DNA of 64,000 bases from NCBI GenBank assembly GCA_934668765.1, contig CAKUOH010000005.1, positions 1 through 64,000 on the forward strand, read 5' to 3'. Position 1 is the stretch's first letter. Every line of letters begins with the position of its first letter. The DNA is from an uncultured Helicobacteraceae bacterium (GTDB lineage Bacteria; Campylobacterota; Campylobacteria; Campylobacterales; Helicobacteraceae). Of this stretch, positions 8,106 through 17,282 are shown piece by piece. Below the pieces are notes generated by a model that was given only the letters and a program-made list of their open reading frames with translations, had not been told where the DNA came from and did no database searches. The position numbers and the translations under genes are program-made.

Positions 8106-9611
8106 ATGGCAGCAGAAGATATAGAGCTATTCACTTACACCGCGCCCACTTTCGCGGAAGCTATGGAAATCGCCAAGCAAAAGCACGGCGATGACGCGCT
8201 TATGGTTAGCAATAGGGAGATTAAAAAGAAATCCTTGCTAGAAAATGGCTTGTATGAAGTTGTAATCGTGGATAGAAAGCCAAAAGATAGCGTAATGCAG
8301 GGCGATTCACAAAGGCAAGATATAAAGCAAAGCGCAAAAGACGATGATAAACCTGATAATGACATAGCCAAAAGGCTTGATAAAATTGCGCAAAAAGAGT
8401 TAGCAAAAAGGCGCGAGGAACGCAGAGTGCGAGAAAATGAAATAAAGGCAGAGATTGAAAATGCGGCAAAAGAGATTCATAAAATCATAGAAACCTCCAC
8501 AAAAGGTAGTGAAAATCGCTTTGAACTAGCCGAATCATCCGAATCTAAACCAAAAAATACTAAATTGCAAAGAGATTCAAAGGATTTAAGAGATTCTAGC
8601 GATGTAGCGCGGGATTTTACGCGCTTTAATCCCATCGCACAGACACGCGAAATGCTTGCCAAACTCAATGCCGATGAGCTAAAAGAGCTAAAAACCATAA
8701 AAACTTCACTTGATAAATTAGATGACAAAATGAAATTGCTCCAAAATATGTTTTGGAGTGATATGGGCGTCCGTGTGCAAAATAGCAATAATATCCCACA
8801 CGAATTTGCCGAGATTTATCGAATCTGCAAAAATAGCGGTATGAAAAATGAGCATTTAGAAGAGCTAATGCAACTTTCCCAAAAACATATGCCTATCAAT
8901 ATGCGCGAAAATTCTACGATGACAAAGCGATTTTTCCGCGAAGTGTTGCGTAAAATGATACCTTGTCGCGCCGAAAATATCGATATGAAGCGCAAACGAA
9001 TCGTAATGCTTGTAGGTCCCACAGGTGTGGGTAAAACCACTACCATTGCCAAACTTGCCACGCATTACAAGCTAAATCACAAATATCAAGTGGGGCTAAT
9101 TACGCTAGATGATTATAGAATCAATGCTTATGAGCAGCTTGCATTTTATGCTAGAAAGCTAAAAATTACCATAAATCGCACCGAAAATACGGCGGAGTTT
9201 GAACGCGCATTAGAGGATATGAAGCATTGCGATTATATTTTGATTGATACGATTGGTTCATCGCAGAATGATAAAAAGCGATTAGATTTCTTGCGGAAAT
9301 TCGCCCACGCGGATTATGATATTGATGTAAATTTGGTGCTTTCGGCAAATACGAAGTTTGAGGATTTGCTTGATATTTATGGCGCGTTTGGGATTTTAAA
9401 TATTGACACACTGATTTTTTCAAAGTTAGATGAGAGCAAGGGATTTGGCAATGTGTTTTCGCTAATCTATGATACCAAAAAGCCTGTGAGCTATCTTACT
9501 ATCGGGCAGGAAGTGCCTGAGGATATTTTGGTGGCAAAAAATGACTATATCGCAGATTATATCATTAACGGCTTTTCAAAGCCCAAACGAAGCGCGATTA
9601 TAAGAAAATAG
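8106..9611 (+). CDS. flhF: Flagellar biosynthesis GTPase FlhF
   Basis: The 501-residue protein is an SRP-type GTPase that places and numbers polar flagella and is needed for early flagellar gene expression. The N-terminal ~60 residues (TYTAPTFAEAMEIAKQKHG) are typical FlhF. A long charged, probably unstructured linker follows (about 60-190) with Asp-Ser-rich words. The NG domain has the P-loop GPTGVGKTT (about 305-313), the LITLDDYRINAYEQL region and TKxD-like SKLDESKGFG (about 440). It is slightly longer than most homologues because of the linker. It sits directly before flhG, as in all flagellated Campylobacterota. Confidence 0.93.
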   Translation: MAAEDIELFTYTAPTFAEAMEIAKQKHGDDALMVSNREIKKKSLLENGLYEVVIVDRKPKDSVMQGDSQRQDIKQSAKDDDKPDNDIAKRLDKIAQKELAKRREERRVRENEIKAEIENAAKEIHKIIETSTKGSENRFELAESSESKPKNTKLQRDSKDLRDSSDVARDFTRFNPIAQTREMLAKLNADELKELKTIKTSLDKLDDKMKLLQNMFWSDMGVRVQNSNNIPHEFAEIYRICKNSGMKNEHLEELMQLSQKHMPINMRENSTMTKRFFREVLRKMIPCRAENIDMKRKRIVMLVGPTGVGKTTTIAKLATHYKLNHKYQVGLITLDDYRINAYEQLAFYARKLKITINRTENTAEFERALEDMKHCDYILIDTIGSSQNDKKRLDFLRKFAHADYDIDVNLVLSANTKFEDLLDIYGAFGILNIDTLIFSKLDESKGFGNVFSLIYDTKKPVSYLTIGQEVPEDILVAKNDYIADYIINGFSKPKRSAIIRK

Positions 9612-9624
9612 CACGGATAAGATT

Positions 9625-10512
9625 ATGGAAAATCAAGCAGCTGGATTAGATAGACTTTTAGAGCAAATGGAGCGCGATTCGCGTGAATCTAGCATAGATT
9701 CAAAGCCCACGCGAATCATAGCCATCACTTCAGGCAAAGGTGGCGTGGGGAAAAGCACTATTAGTGCGAATCTTGCCTACACGCTTTGGGATATGGGCTA
9801 TAAAGTGGGCGTTTTTGATGCAGATATTGGGTTAGCGAATTTAGATGTGATTTTTGGTGTATCAATGAAGCAAAGTTTGCTAGATGTTTTGCAGGGCAAT
9901 GCGAAGTTAGATGATATTATTGTGCCTGTTGAAAGCGGACTTATTTTAATCCCGGGTTATACAGGGGAGGAAATTTTTGATTACAATGAAAGCATTGCGG
10001 ATAAGCTAAAAAGCGATAGTTTGGATAATTTGGACTTTTTGCTAATTGATACGGGTGCTGGAATCGCCAAAAATGTGCAAAGATTTTTAGAGATTAGCTC
10101 ATATTTGATTGTGGTAACACAGCCTGACCCAAGCGCGATGACGGACGCTTACGCCACTATAAAAGTCGCCTCAAAGCACAAAAATAATATCTTTTTAATC
10201 ATAAATCAAAGCAAATCGCTAGGCGAAGCGGACAATGTTTTTAGTAAAATCCAAAGCGTAGCAAGCGCAAATATTCCCAATCTCACACTTCAAATGCTAG
10301 GCAAGATTCCTACAAGCGACCTTATTACTCAATCAAGTCGCACTCGCAAACTTTTTGCCAAGATTTTTCCGCAGTCTCCGCCCACAGCAAGTATCCAAAC
10401 CATTGCGCGAAATTTAATCGAATCTTTTGGCGATTCTATGGAACAAAATATGCTTTTAAATAACGAAAACCGATTCAATCGATTCGTTAGGAATCTGCTG
10501 TATCGCTTTTAG
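9625..10512 (+). CDS. flhG: MinD-like ATPase FlhG (YlxH), flagellar number regulator
   Basis: The 295-residue ParA/MinD-type ATPase works opposite to FlhF to limit flagellar number. It has the deviant Walker A SGKGGVGKS (36-44), Walker A' VGVFDADIGLANLDV and LLIDTGAGI as Walker B region. The N-terminus GLDRLLEQMERDS resembles the short helix that FlhG uses to stimulate FlhF. Residues 19-28 (SRESSIDSKP) come from the dispersed AGATTCGCGTGAATCT-like word. No strong C-terminal amphipathic helix is obvious except the last ~20 residues (NRFVRNLLYRF), which could serve as membrane anchor. Confidence 0.92.
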   Translation: MENQAAGLDRLLEQMERDSRESSIDSKPTRIIAITSGKGGVGKSTISANLAYTLWDMGYKVGVFDADIGLANLDVIFGVSMKQSLLDVLQGNAKLDDIIVPVESGLILIPGYTGEEIFDYNESIADKLKSDSLDNLDFLLIDTGAGIAKNVQRFLEISSYLIVVTQPDPSAMTDAYATIKVASKHKNNIFLIINQSKSLGEADNVFSKIQSVASANIPNLTLQMLGKIPTSDLITQSSRTRKLFAKIFPQSPPTASIQTIARNLIESFGDSMEQNMLLNNENRFNRFVRNLLYRF

Positions 10513-10579
10513 ACGCGAATTTTGGGAGGCAGATTCAAAAGGCGATTTAAGCGGGGAAACATAAAAGGTTTAAAAGCGC

Positions 10580-10900
10580 GTGAAGCAGGATAATTATATA
10601 AGTTTTAGCGTTGTTGTGGGATTTTTTGTGGGGCTTATTATCTCATCAATAAAGTTTGATTCGCCTGAATTGATAGTTTTATGGACTATCATTTCAACTA
10701 GCATTATTTATCTAATCGCGCTTGTGGTGGCAAGTTTTTATATGAAATATATTGATTATGATGAGAAAAAGATGAATATCAAAAAGCTAGATTCGCGCCT
10801 TGATTACTATCTAAACGAATTTGACAAACGCGAAAAAGAGGCATTAAATATTCGCAAATATTTAAAGCACAATTTAAGCGCGATGAATGACGAGGACTAA
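10580..10900 (+). CDS. Small membrane protein between flhG and fliA
   Basis: A 106-residue product starting at GTG (10580). Two hydrophobic segments (about 7-25 and 33-55) are followed by a charged helical tail (DYDEKKMNIKKLDSRLDYYL) likely to form a coiled coil in the cytoplasm. An uncharacterised protein occupies the same place in H. pylori, between ylxH and fliA, so conservation of position suggests a flagellar or sigma-related role, but no function is known to me. The fliA ATG follows its stop after one base, so the two are translated together. Confidence 0.7.
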   Translation: MKQDNYISFSVVVGFFVGLIISSIKFDSPELIVLWTIISTSIIYLIALVVASFYMKYIDYDEKKMNIKKLDSRLDYYLNEFDKREKEALNIRKYLKHNLSAMNDED

Positions 10901-10901
10901 T

Positions 10902-11603
10902 ATGCAAAATAATGTTGAAAAATACACCGCCGAGCTAAAACACTCACAAGATTCGCTAATGCTTCAATATATGCCAGCACTGCGTGCGATGGCGTTTCGA
11001 TTGAGGGAGCGATTGCCTAGCTCTATTGACATAAATGACTTAATTTCAATCGGCACGGAGGAAATGATAAAACTTGCGCGCCGTTATGATAGCTCTATAA
11101 ATGACAGCTTTTGGGGCTATGCAAAAATGCGCGTTTATGGCTCAATGCTTGATTATTTGCGCGAATTAGACATAGTTTCGCGCTCAAGTCGCAAACTAAT
11201 CAAATCCATTGATAAAGAAGTCTCAAAATATTTCAACGAACACGAGGAAGAGCCCACCGATGAGTATTTGGCGGAAGTTTTGGGCGAAGATGTGAAAAAA
11301 ATCAAAGAAGCGCGAATCGCATCAGATATTTACACTGTAATCCCAATCGATGAGCAATATAACGCCATAATCGCCGATAATGTCATAGAAAATGTCCAAA
11401 AAGATGAGCTAGTTAGCCTAATCAAAGATATTCTCTCTTCTCTTACCAAAAGGGAGCAGACAATCATACAGCTTTATTATTTTGAGGAATTGTCATTAGG
11501 CGAGATTAGCGAGATTTTAAATATTACAAGCTCACGAATCTCACAGATTCACAAAGAAGTCATAAAAAAGATTCGCAATCGTTTAGGGGACATAAATGGC
11601 TGA
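10902..11603 (+). CDS. fliA: RNA polymerase sigma factor for flagellar genes (sigma-28)
   Basis: The 233-residue sigma-28 factor directs late flagellar genes. Region 2 is visible at LISIGTEEMIKLARRYD and FWGYAKMRVYGSMLDYLR (about 45-85), region 3 at IDKEVSKYFNEHEEEPTDEYL and region 4 with the helix-turn-helix LTKREQTIIQLYYFEE...GEISEILNITSSRISQIH (about 180-225). An upstream ATG at 10887 is open in frame, but the ATG at 10902 has a GAGG site at the right distance and follows the previous stop directly, so 10902 is chosen. Its end overlaps fliM by 8 bp. Confidence 0.93.
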   Translation: MQNNVEKYTAELKHSQDSLMLQYMPALRAMAFRLRERLPSSIDINDLISIGTEEMIKLARRYDSSINDSFWGYAKMRVYGSMLDYLRELDIVSRSSRKLIKSIDKEVSKYFNEHEEEPTDEYLAEVLGEDVKKIKEARIASDIYTVIPIDEQYNAIIADNVIENVQKDELVSLIKDILSSLTKREQTIIQLYYFEELSLGEISEILNITSSRISQIHKEVIKKIRNRLGDING

Positions 11604-12669
11604 TATTTTAAGCCAAGAGGAAATTGACGCCCTACTTGAAGTCGCTGAAGATGATAGTATTGAAAATAAGGATTTAGATAGCAGCGACATTCTTAATAAA
11701 AAGCAAGTAACGCTTTATGACTTTAAACGCCCAAATCGCGTTAGCAAAGAGCAGCTTCGGGCATTTCGTGGGATTCACGATAAGATGGCAAGGAATCTTA
11801 GTTCGCAGATTTCGGCTATTATGCGCTCTATCGTGGAGATTCAGCTGCATTCAGTTGATCAAATGACTTATGGCGAGTTTTTGATGAGCTTGCCAAGCCC
11901 TACTAGCTTTAATATCTTTTCAATGCGCCCATTAGATGGTAGTGGCGTTTTGGAGATAAACCCTAGCATTGCATTTCCTATGATTGATAGGCTATTAGGT
12001 GGCAATGGCGAACCTTATGAAGTCAATAGAGAATTTAGCGACATTGAGTTAAGTCTCATTGATACGATTTTGCGCTATGTGATGAGTAATTTAAAAGAAG
12101 CGTGGAGTTCGGTAACAGAGATTTATCCTGCTGTCGATGCCAAAGAGAGTTCGCCTAGCGTTATTCAAATCGTGGCACAAAATGAAATTGTCATTATGGT
12201 TGTTATGGAAATCACTATCGGGCATAGCAGTGGAATGATGAATATCTGCTATCCTGTAATCTCTCTTGAATCGGTGCTATCGCGCCTTGCTAGTCGCGAC
12301 CTAATGTTAAGCGAGACAAACTCCAAAAAATCGCGCAATAAAGAATTGCAAGTGCTAATAGGTGGCGCGTTAGTCAATGTATCGGCAATGCTTGGAAGCG
12401 CAAAGTTGAGCTTGGAGGAAATTTTGGATCTTCGCGTGGGCGATACGATTCGCCTAGATCGCACGGCAGATGATACGATTATCGTAAATATCGATGAGAG
12501 GGACAAATACATCGCTGAAATTGGATTGCAAAGATATAGAAAAACTATTAAAATAAAAGATATAATAGAAACCGAAAAAGACAAAGTCAAAGAAGTGCTA
12601 GAAATGCTAGAAAACAACCGCAAACACCGCGTAGAAAATATTAAAGAAGACGAGGAGGAAGCACAATGA
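11596..12669 (+). CDS. fliM: Flagellar motor switch protein FliM
   Basis: The 357-residue C-ring protein begins MADILSQEEIDALLE, the short motif that binds phosphorylated CheY. The CheC/FliM middle domain follows (about 45-240) with GSGVLEINP and PMIDRLLGGNGEP. The C-terminal SpoA domain (about 255-330) contains LQVLIGGALVNVSAML and RVGDTIRLDR. The tail is highly charged. It overlaps fliA by 8 bp and fliY by 4 bp (ATGA), indicating one translationally coupled operon. It sets rotation direction at the base of the flagellum. Confidence 0.95.
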   Translation: MADILSQEEIDALLEVAEDDSIENKDLDSSDILNKKQVTLYDFKRPNRVSKEQLRAFRGIHDKMARNLSSQISAIMRSIVEIQLHSVDQMTYGEFLMSLPSPTSFNIFSMRPLDGSGVLEINPSIAFPMIDRLLGGNGEPYEVNREFSDIELSLIDTILRYVMSNLKEAWSSVTEIYPAVDAKESSPSVIQIVAQNEIVIMVVMEITIGHSSGMMNICYPVISLESVLSRLASRDLMLSETNSKKSRNKELQVLIGGALVNVSAMLGSAKLSLEEILDLRVGDTIRLDRTADDTIIVNIDERDKYIAEIGLQRYRKTIKIKDIIETEKDKVKEVLEMLENNRKHRVENIKEDEEEAQ

Positions 12670-13529
12670 AAGATTTAATCAATCTTATCAAAAGCGAAAG
12701 TGTTTCCACCATCGAGGGACTTACAGGGCGAAAGGCGATTGTAGCAAATGATAATATCGTAGATATTGCCCAAATCAACTTTCAGCCACCATTTATTAAA
12801 GTTTTGCTAGAAAATAGTGCGGGTTCGCAAGTCATTTTTATCGCGCCAAGCAACCTAACCATAGGGCTTTCAGACTTAATGCTAGGTGGCAATATGGTAG
12901 ATTCTGGCATAGCGGAGGGGGCGCAAATTTCAAATGATGATTTAGACGCGCTAAAAGAAATCGTCTCAAATATTTTCTCCGCCGTCTCTACCGCGCTAAA
13001 AGCGCAAAAGACGCTTCCAAAAATGGAGTTTAAAATAATAGACGCGCAGATTCTAAACGAAAATGTGGAATTTCACGGATTTGATAGAGGGTGCAAATTT
13101 AAGTTTGATTTAGAAAATCTGCATTCGGAGTTTATCATTCTTTTAAGTCGAAAAATCGAAAATGAATTTTCACCGCAAGATTTTGCGAAATCGGCGAGTG
13201 CAAGTGCAGGAGGTGCAAGTGTGGAAAATGTAAGCGTGAATCATCATCTAAATGGCACAGAAGTGCGCAATATAGAAATGTTGCTTGATGTCAAAATGCA
13301 AGTGAGAGTGCGAATCGGACAAAAGAAAATGCTACTAAAAGATGTCATTTCAATGGACATAGGCTCAGTCGTTGAGCTAAATCAACTTGCAAACGACCCG
13401 CTTGATATTTTAGTCGATGATAAAGTCATAGCCAAAGGCGAAGTAGTGATAATCGATGGCAACTTTGGCGTCCAAATCACCGAAATCGGCACAAAAAGGG
13501 AGCGATTAGAGCAATTAAGGGGCAATTAA
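12666..13529 (+). CDS. fliY: Flagellar motor switch protein FliY
   Basis: The 287-residue protein is the FliY component of the C-ring, as found in Campylobacterota alongside FliN. The N-terminal two thirds are FliM/CheC-like (for example IGLSDLMLGGNMVDSG near 60). A Ser/Ala/Gly-rich linker (about 172-190) leads to a SpoA domain (about 200-285) with LLDVKMQVRVRIGQKKMLLKDV and DILVDDKVIAKGEVV, the typical FliN fold. It is the last gene of this plus-strand run; the opposing corA gene ends 30 bp away and no clear terminator lies between them. Confidence 0.92.
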   Translation: MKDLINLIKSESVSTIEGLTGRKAIVANDNIVDIAQINFQPPFIKVLLENSAGSQVIFIAPSNLTIGLSDLMLGGNMVDSGIAEGAQISNDDLDALKEIVSNIFSAVSTALKAQKTLPKMEFKIIDAQILNENVEFHGFDRGCKFKFDLENLHSEFIILLSRKIENEFSPQDFAKSASASAGGASVENVSVNHHLNGTEVRNIEMLLDVKMQVRVRIGQKKMLLKDVISMDIGSVVELNQLANDPLDILVDDKVIAKGEVVIIDGNFGVQITEIGTKRERLEQLRGN

Positions 13530-13559
13530 GGCTTATCGTTAAGTATATGATTTGCGCTT

Positions 13560-14525
13560 TTATAACCACCCTTTTTTCTTAAAATACACGATGGGTAAAA
13601 TCGTAGAGATTATCATCACAAGCACCACGATAGGATAGCTATAAGTCAGCTTTAGCTCTGGCATATGCTCAAAATTCATACCATAAATCGTCCCAATTAG
13701 CGTGGGAGGCATCATCGCCACAGTTACCACAGTAAAAAGTTTAATGATTTTATTTTGCTCGATATTGATTTGCGAAGCAAAAAGTGCGTGGATATTATCA
13801 AGTGCATTCATATTTACCACACAAAAGTCAATTAGCGAATTTAAGTCTTTGATTATGGTAGTGATATTGCGCTTTACATCGCTATCTGGCTTATTACTTG
13901 ATAATAGCGCACTTAAGGCGCGCCGTTTGTCAAATAGCGAATCGCGTAGCCGTGTGCTTATATCTTGCAGATTTGAGAGAGAGCCTAGCACTTCGTTATA
14001 ATCAAATTGATTTTCAAAAACGCCCTTGCGGAGGCTTCTAATATCGCGCGTGAAATTCTCAATCATATCGGCGTCCTTTTCGATTCGCACTTCAAAGATT
14101 TTAGCAATCAAATCATATCCATCTTCAAAATTGCGTGGAGAAGCCAAAACGCGCCGTTCAATATCATCAAAAACTTGAAATTCACTATAACGAATCGTAA
14201 AAAGCATATTTTTGCAAAGCAAAAAAGTTACGGTTTCATCGCGCGAATTGCCCTCTAAATCGTTGCTCTGCCCTAGCTTTACCAAAAAACGCGTATTTAT
14301 GGTAATAGAATCCTTATCCTCCCAATACCTAGCACTTGATTCAATCTCTTCGCGCTCTTCTTTGGTAGGAATCTCAATGTCATAGATATTTGAAATCGCA
14401 CCAATCTCATCAATGCTAGGATTTAGCAAATCTAGCCACAAAATATTTTTGCCCTCAATATCATCCATAGAATTATATGTATATTTGGAGACAAGCGAAT
14501 TGTGCTTTGCAAAAATATCTATCAT
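13560..14525 (-). CDS. corA: Magnesium/cobalt transporter CorA
   Basis: The 321-residue protein is a CorA channel: a long soluble N-domain with coiled helices, then two C-terminal membrane helices. The signature GMN lies in [13 protein letters not shown] at the end of the first helix (about 280-282). The last residues KKKGWL form the basic tail seen in the family. It transports Mg2+ (also Co2+, Ni2+) into the cytoplasm as a pentamer. The same corA-pgk neighbourhood is known from H. pylori. The gene lies 53 bp downstream of pgk, probably in the same transcript. Confidence 0.93.
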   Translation of the reverse strand: MIDIFAKHNSLVSKYTYNSMDDIEGKNILWLDLLNPSIDEIGAISNIYDIEIPTKEEREEIESSARYWEDKDSITINTRFLVKLGQSNDLEGNSRDETVTFLLCKNMLFTIRYSEFQVFDDIERRVLASPRNFEDGYDLIAKIFEVRIEKDADMIENFTRDIRSLRKGVFENQFDYNEVLGSLSNLQDISTRLRDSLFDKRRALSALLSSNKPDSDVKRNITTIIKDLNSLIDFCVVNMNALDNIHALFASQINIEQNKIIKLFTVVTVAMMPPTLIGTIYGMNFEHMPELKLTYSYPIVVLVMIISTILPIVYFKKKGWL

Positions 14526-14578
14526 TTTTTTGCGCCCCTTTTTGAAATATTTGCCACTAGATTTAGCCTAAATCGCCC

Positions 14579-15784
14579 TTATTTTCTATCCAAAACTTCA
14601 AACGCTGGGAGAATCTTACCCTCCAAAAGTTCAAGCGAAGCCCCGCCACCTGTGGAAATAAAGCTCATATTATCAATTTCGCCTGCTTTATCCACAGCAT
14701 CCGCCGTATCGCCACCGCCAATGAGACTAAATGCGTAAGTATCGGCGATATAATGCGCTAGGTTAAAAGTCCCGCGCGAAAATTGCGAAATCTCATAAAT
14801 CCCAATCGGTCCATTCCAAATAATCGTCTCACTATCGCGAATCACCTCGCCAAATAGCTTGATACTAGCAGGTCCCGAATCTACTGCCATAAAATCCTCT
14901 GGTATATCTTGTGCTGGGGTGATTTTGATATTTTTATGCGTTTTTATATCATCGGTGCTAACAACATCGACAGGCAAATAGATTTTCACGCCTTTTTCCT
15001 TTGCGTGGCGGAGGATTCGCCTTGCTTCTTCTAGTAAATTGTCTTCTGTGAAACTTTTTTGCATATCATAGCCTACGGCTTTTAGGAAAGTATTGCTCAT
15101 CGCCCCGCCGATGATGATTCTATCTACGACTTCTAAAATATTATCTAGCAAAGTGAGTTTTGAGCTGACTTTTGAACCGCCTACGATTAAAAGCACAGGT
15201 TGGAGCGGATTTGTGAGAGCTTTGGCAAAGGAATCAATCTCTTTTTTTAGCAAAAGCCCTGCGACTTTTTCTTTTGCAAATTCGGCTATTCCAAAAGTTG
15301 AGCTATGTTTGCGGTGGCTTGTGCCAAATGCGTCATTTACGAAAATATCGCAAATTGATGCAAGTTGTTTGCTTAAAAATTCTTCATTTTTTTCCTCGCC
15401 TTCATAATAGCGGATATTTTCTAGTAAAATCACGGATTTCATTTCAAGTGTGGCGATTATGCTTGGCACACTATCGATTCGCTCGGTAAATACGACAGAT
15501 TTATCAAGCAATCGCTCTAATCGTTTTATAATATGCTTCAAAGAATACTTTGAATCCTTGCCCTTTGGACGCCCCAAATGACTTACCAAAATGATATGTT
15601 TCGCGCCATTATCAATGCAATAATTTATCGTAGGAATCGCTTCTCTTATCCGCTTGTCATCAGAGATATTAAAGTCCGAATCCATCGGCACATTAAAATC
15701 CACACGGATTAAGATTCGCTTGTCTTTCACATCTACATCGCGCACGGATTTCACGCTCTGCATAAAATCGATATTCTTTGGCAT
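14579..15784 (-). CDS. pgk: Phosphoglycerate kinase
   Basis: The 401-residue enzyme interconverts 1,3-bisphosphoglycerate and 3-phosphoglycerate with ATP formation. Family motifs are present in order: RVDFNVPMD (about 27), VSHLGRPKG (about 64-72), FVNDAFGTSHR (about 148), GGSKVSSKL (about 203), the nucleotide-binding ETIIWNGPIGIYE (about 322) and GGGDTADAV then STGGGASLELLEG near the end. Length is normal. A -10 box (TATAAT) lies about 30 bases before the ATG, and the site AGGGGGA precedes it. Confidence 0.96.
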   Translation of the reverse strand: MPKNIDFMQSVKSVRDVDVKDKRILIRVDFNVPMDSDFNISDDKRIREAIPTINYCIDNGAKHIILVSHLGRPKGKDSKYSLKHIIKRLERLLDKSVVFTERIDSVPSIIATLEMKSVILLENIRYYEGEEKNEEFLSKQLASICDIFVNDAFGTSHRKHSSTFGIAEFAKEKVAGLLLKKEIDSFAKALTNPLQPVLLIVGGSKVSSKLTLLDNILEVVDRIIIGGAMSNTFLKAVGYDMQKSFTEDNLLEEARRILRHAKEKGVKIYLPVDVVSTDDIKTHKNIKITPAQDIPEDFMAVDSGPASIKLFGEVIRDSETIIWNGPIGIYEISQFSRGTFNLAHYIADTYAFSLIGGGDTADAVDKAGEIDNMSFISTGGGASLELLEGKILPAFEVLDRK

Positions 15785-15813
15785 ACTATCCCCCTAAAAT
15801 TTAAAATGCCAAA

Positions 15814-15819
15814 ATTATA
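15814..15819 (-). promoter_or_regulatory. Promoter -10 box of pgk
   Basis: On the minus strand a perfect TATAAT (in TAGTATAATTTTGG) lies 30 bases before the pgk ATG and is followed by the ribosome site GGGGGA. It probably drives pgk and corA. Confidence 0.55.
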
Positions 15820-15852
15820 CTAAAATTATCAAAGATTTGCGATTTGATTCAT

Positions 15853-15896
15853 ATAAGATTCACGCAAAAATTGCGTTAGATTCGCGTGAATCTTAT
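15853..15896. repeat. 13 bp inverted repeat built from the GATTCGCG/GAATCT word
   Basis: ATAAGATTCACGC (15853-15865) and GCGTGAATCTTAT (15884-15896) are perfect complements with an 18-base loop. It lies between the end of the porin-like gene and the pgk promoter and may end transcription, though no T run follows on either strand. The sequence is part of the dispersed GATTC/GAATC-rich motif; the stretch to 15935 holds three more copies. Confidence 0.5.
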
Positions 15897-15938
15897 TAGA
15901 TTCGTGCCTAGATTCGCGCTTGATTCGCAAGATTAGCC

Positions 15939-17240
15939 CTACAAACTCACTTTAAACATAAAATCAAAGCGCGTGTTATTTGGGACGCCATTTTTCGCGC
16001 CGTGTGTATTTAGCAAAGAAATAATTACGCTAGTCCATTCGCTAAATCGCCAATCCATATAGAAATTTACTTCGCCTTGCGCGTTGTTTGCGCTACCTTT
16101 GCGCTTCAAATCACCTTTGAAAAAATTATATCCATAAGCCAAATAAATATCCAAAAAATCCACCTTAAAGCCTAGTTTGCCATAGACTAAATGCAATGCC
16201 TTTGCGTTTTCTAGCGCAGTGCCACTAAAATAAAAAAATGGATTAAAGCTATTGCCCGTGTAATTTAGTGAGCCGATTCCTCCGCTATGCTCTGTCCCGC
16301 GATAGCCCATTGTGGCGTAGAATTGTCCCCATTGCGATTCGTATTTACCGCCCATATCTGCGTGTGCTAAATAGCTCCAATGCCCATTATTTTGTGCGCG
16401 AACAATCCCATTTTTATGCTCAAATCCGCCCACAAATCCCGCATTTAGCAAAAAATATGTCGTGTTAATGTCAATTTTCCCTGCCACAAAGCTATAAATC
16501 TCAGGCGAAGTTAGCCCATACGCCTTTAATTTTAGCCACTCAAATAGCTCAAAAGTTAGCCCCAAATAATACGCTCCGCCAAAGCGCGAATTGCCAATTT
16601 TAGGCGGAGTGCCATTTACAGCCTTATCCCAGCGCGTAAATTTCTCAAATCCGCTTAATTCCCTATCCAAAACACGCCCCACTTGATTTAGATAAATCAC
16701 ATCAACCAAAAGCCACCCAGCACTTTTATTGCTAATCCACACGCCATCAAAATGCTTGTCAATCATATCGGTTTTATCCTCGATTCGCCCCGCTTTTATG
16801 CTAGTATCGCCATCAAAATACTCCAAATAGCTTCGTGCAATCATTGCGATATTATTATCCCAAAAATCCTGCGCCACGCTACCTTTGCCACCGCTAAATT
16901 GCGTCTTTTTGCTTTGCTCCCATAAAGGCAATGCCCCGCGAAATCCTAAATGAAGCCGAAAATACCCATAAAACGCACTTTTATAATAAAGTCCAAATGA
17001 AGTCGCCAAATACGAGTTATTTTTAGGCGGAGTGCGCGAATTGTGATTAAAATCAAAGAGCAAATTTATATCCCCGCTTTTTTTGCCACCTTTTAGGGCT
17101 TGGATAAATTCGCTTGTATTTGCGCTTGAATCCGCACCATTTTGTGCATTATTTTGCGTAAAATCTTGTGCCGAATCTTGCGCAAACACCGATATTATAG
17201 GCGCGACAAAGAGCAATGCAATTATTACAATCCTAGACAT
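15939..17240 (-). CDS. Outer-membrane porin-like protein (Hof/Opr type)
   Basis: The 433-residue product has a signal peptide (MSRIVIIALLFVAPIISVFA) and a mature part of alternating polar and aromatic residues ending in Val-Ser-Leu, as in outer-membrane barrels. Segments such as GLYYKSAFYGYFRLHLGFRG and IKAGRIEDKTDMIDKHFDGV resemble the Helicobacter Hof/Opr outer-membrane family. The frame is open to an ATG at 17267, but AAGGA lies seven bases before the ATG at 17240 and the signal peptide starts there, so 17240 is preferred. It follows panC by about 40 bp on the same strand. The substrate is unknown. Confidence 0.7.
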   Translation of the reverse strand: MSRIVIIALLFVAPIISVFAQDSAQDFTQNNAQNGADSSANTSEFIQALKGGKKSGDINLLFDFNHNSRTPPKNNSYLATSFGLYYKSAFYGYFRLHLGFRGALPLWEQSKKTQFSGGKGSVAQDFWDNNIAMIARSYLEYFDGDTSIKAGRIEDKTDMIDKHFDGVWISNKSAGWLLVDVIYLNQVGRVLDRELSGFEKFTRWDKAVNGTPPKIGNSRFGGAYYLGLTFELFEWLKLKAYGLTSPEIYSFVAGKIDINTTYFLLNAGFVGGFEHKNGIVRAQNNGHWSYLAHADMGGKYESQWGQFYATMGYRGTEHSGGIGSLNYTGNSFNPFFYFSGTALENAKALHLVYGKLGFKVDFLDIYLAYGYNFFKGDLKRKGSANNAQGEVNFYMDWRFSEWTSVIISLLNTHGAKNGVPNNTRFDFMFKVSL

Positions 17241-17282
17241 TTCCATTTCCTTTTTTCTAAAAGTCATTTTTTGTAAGCAATT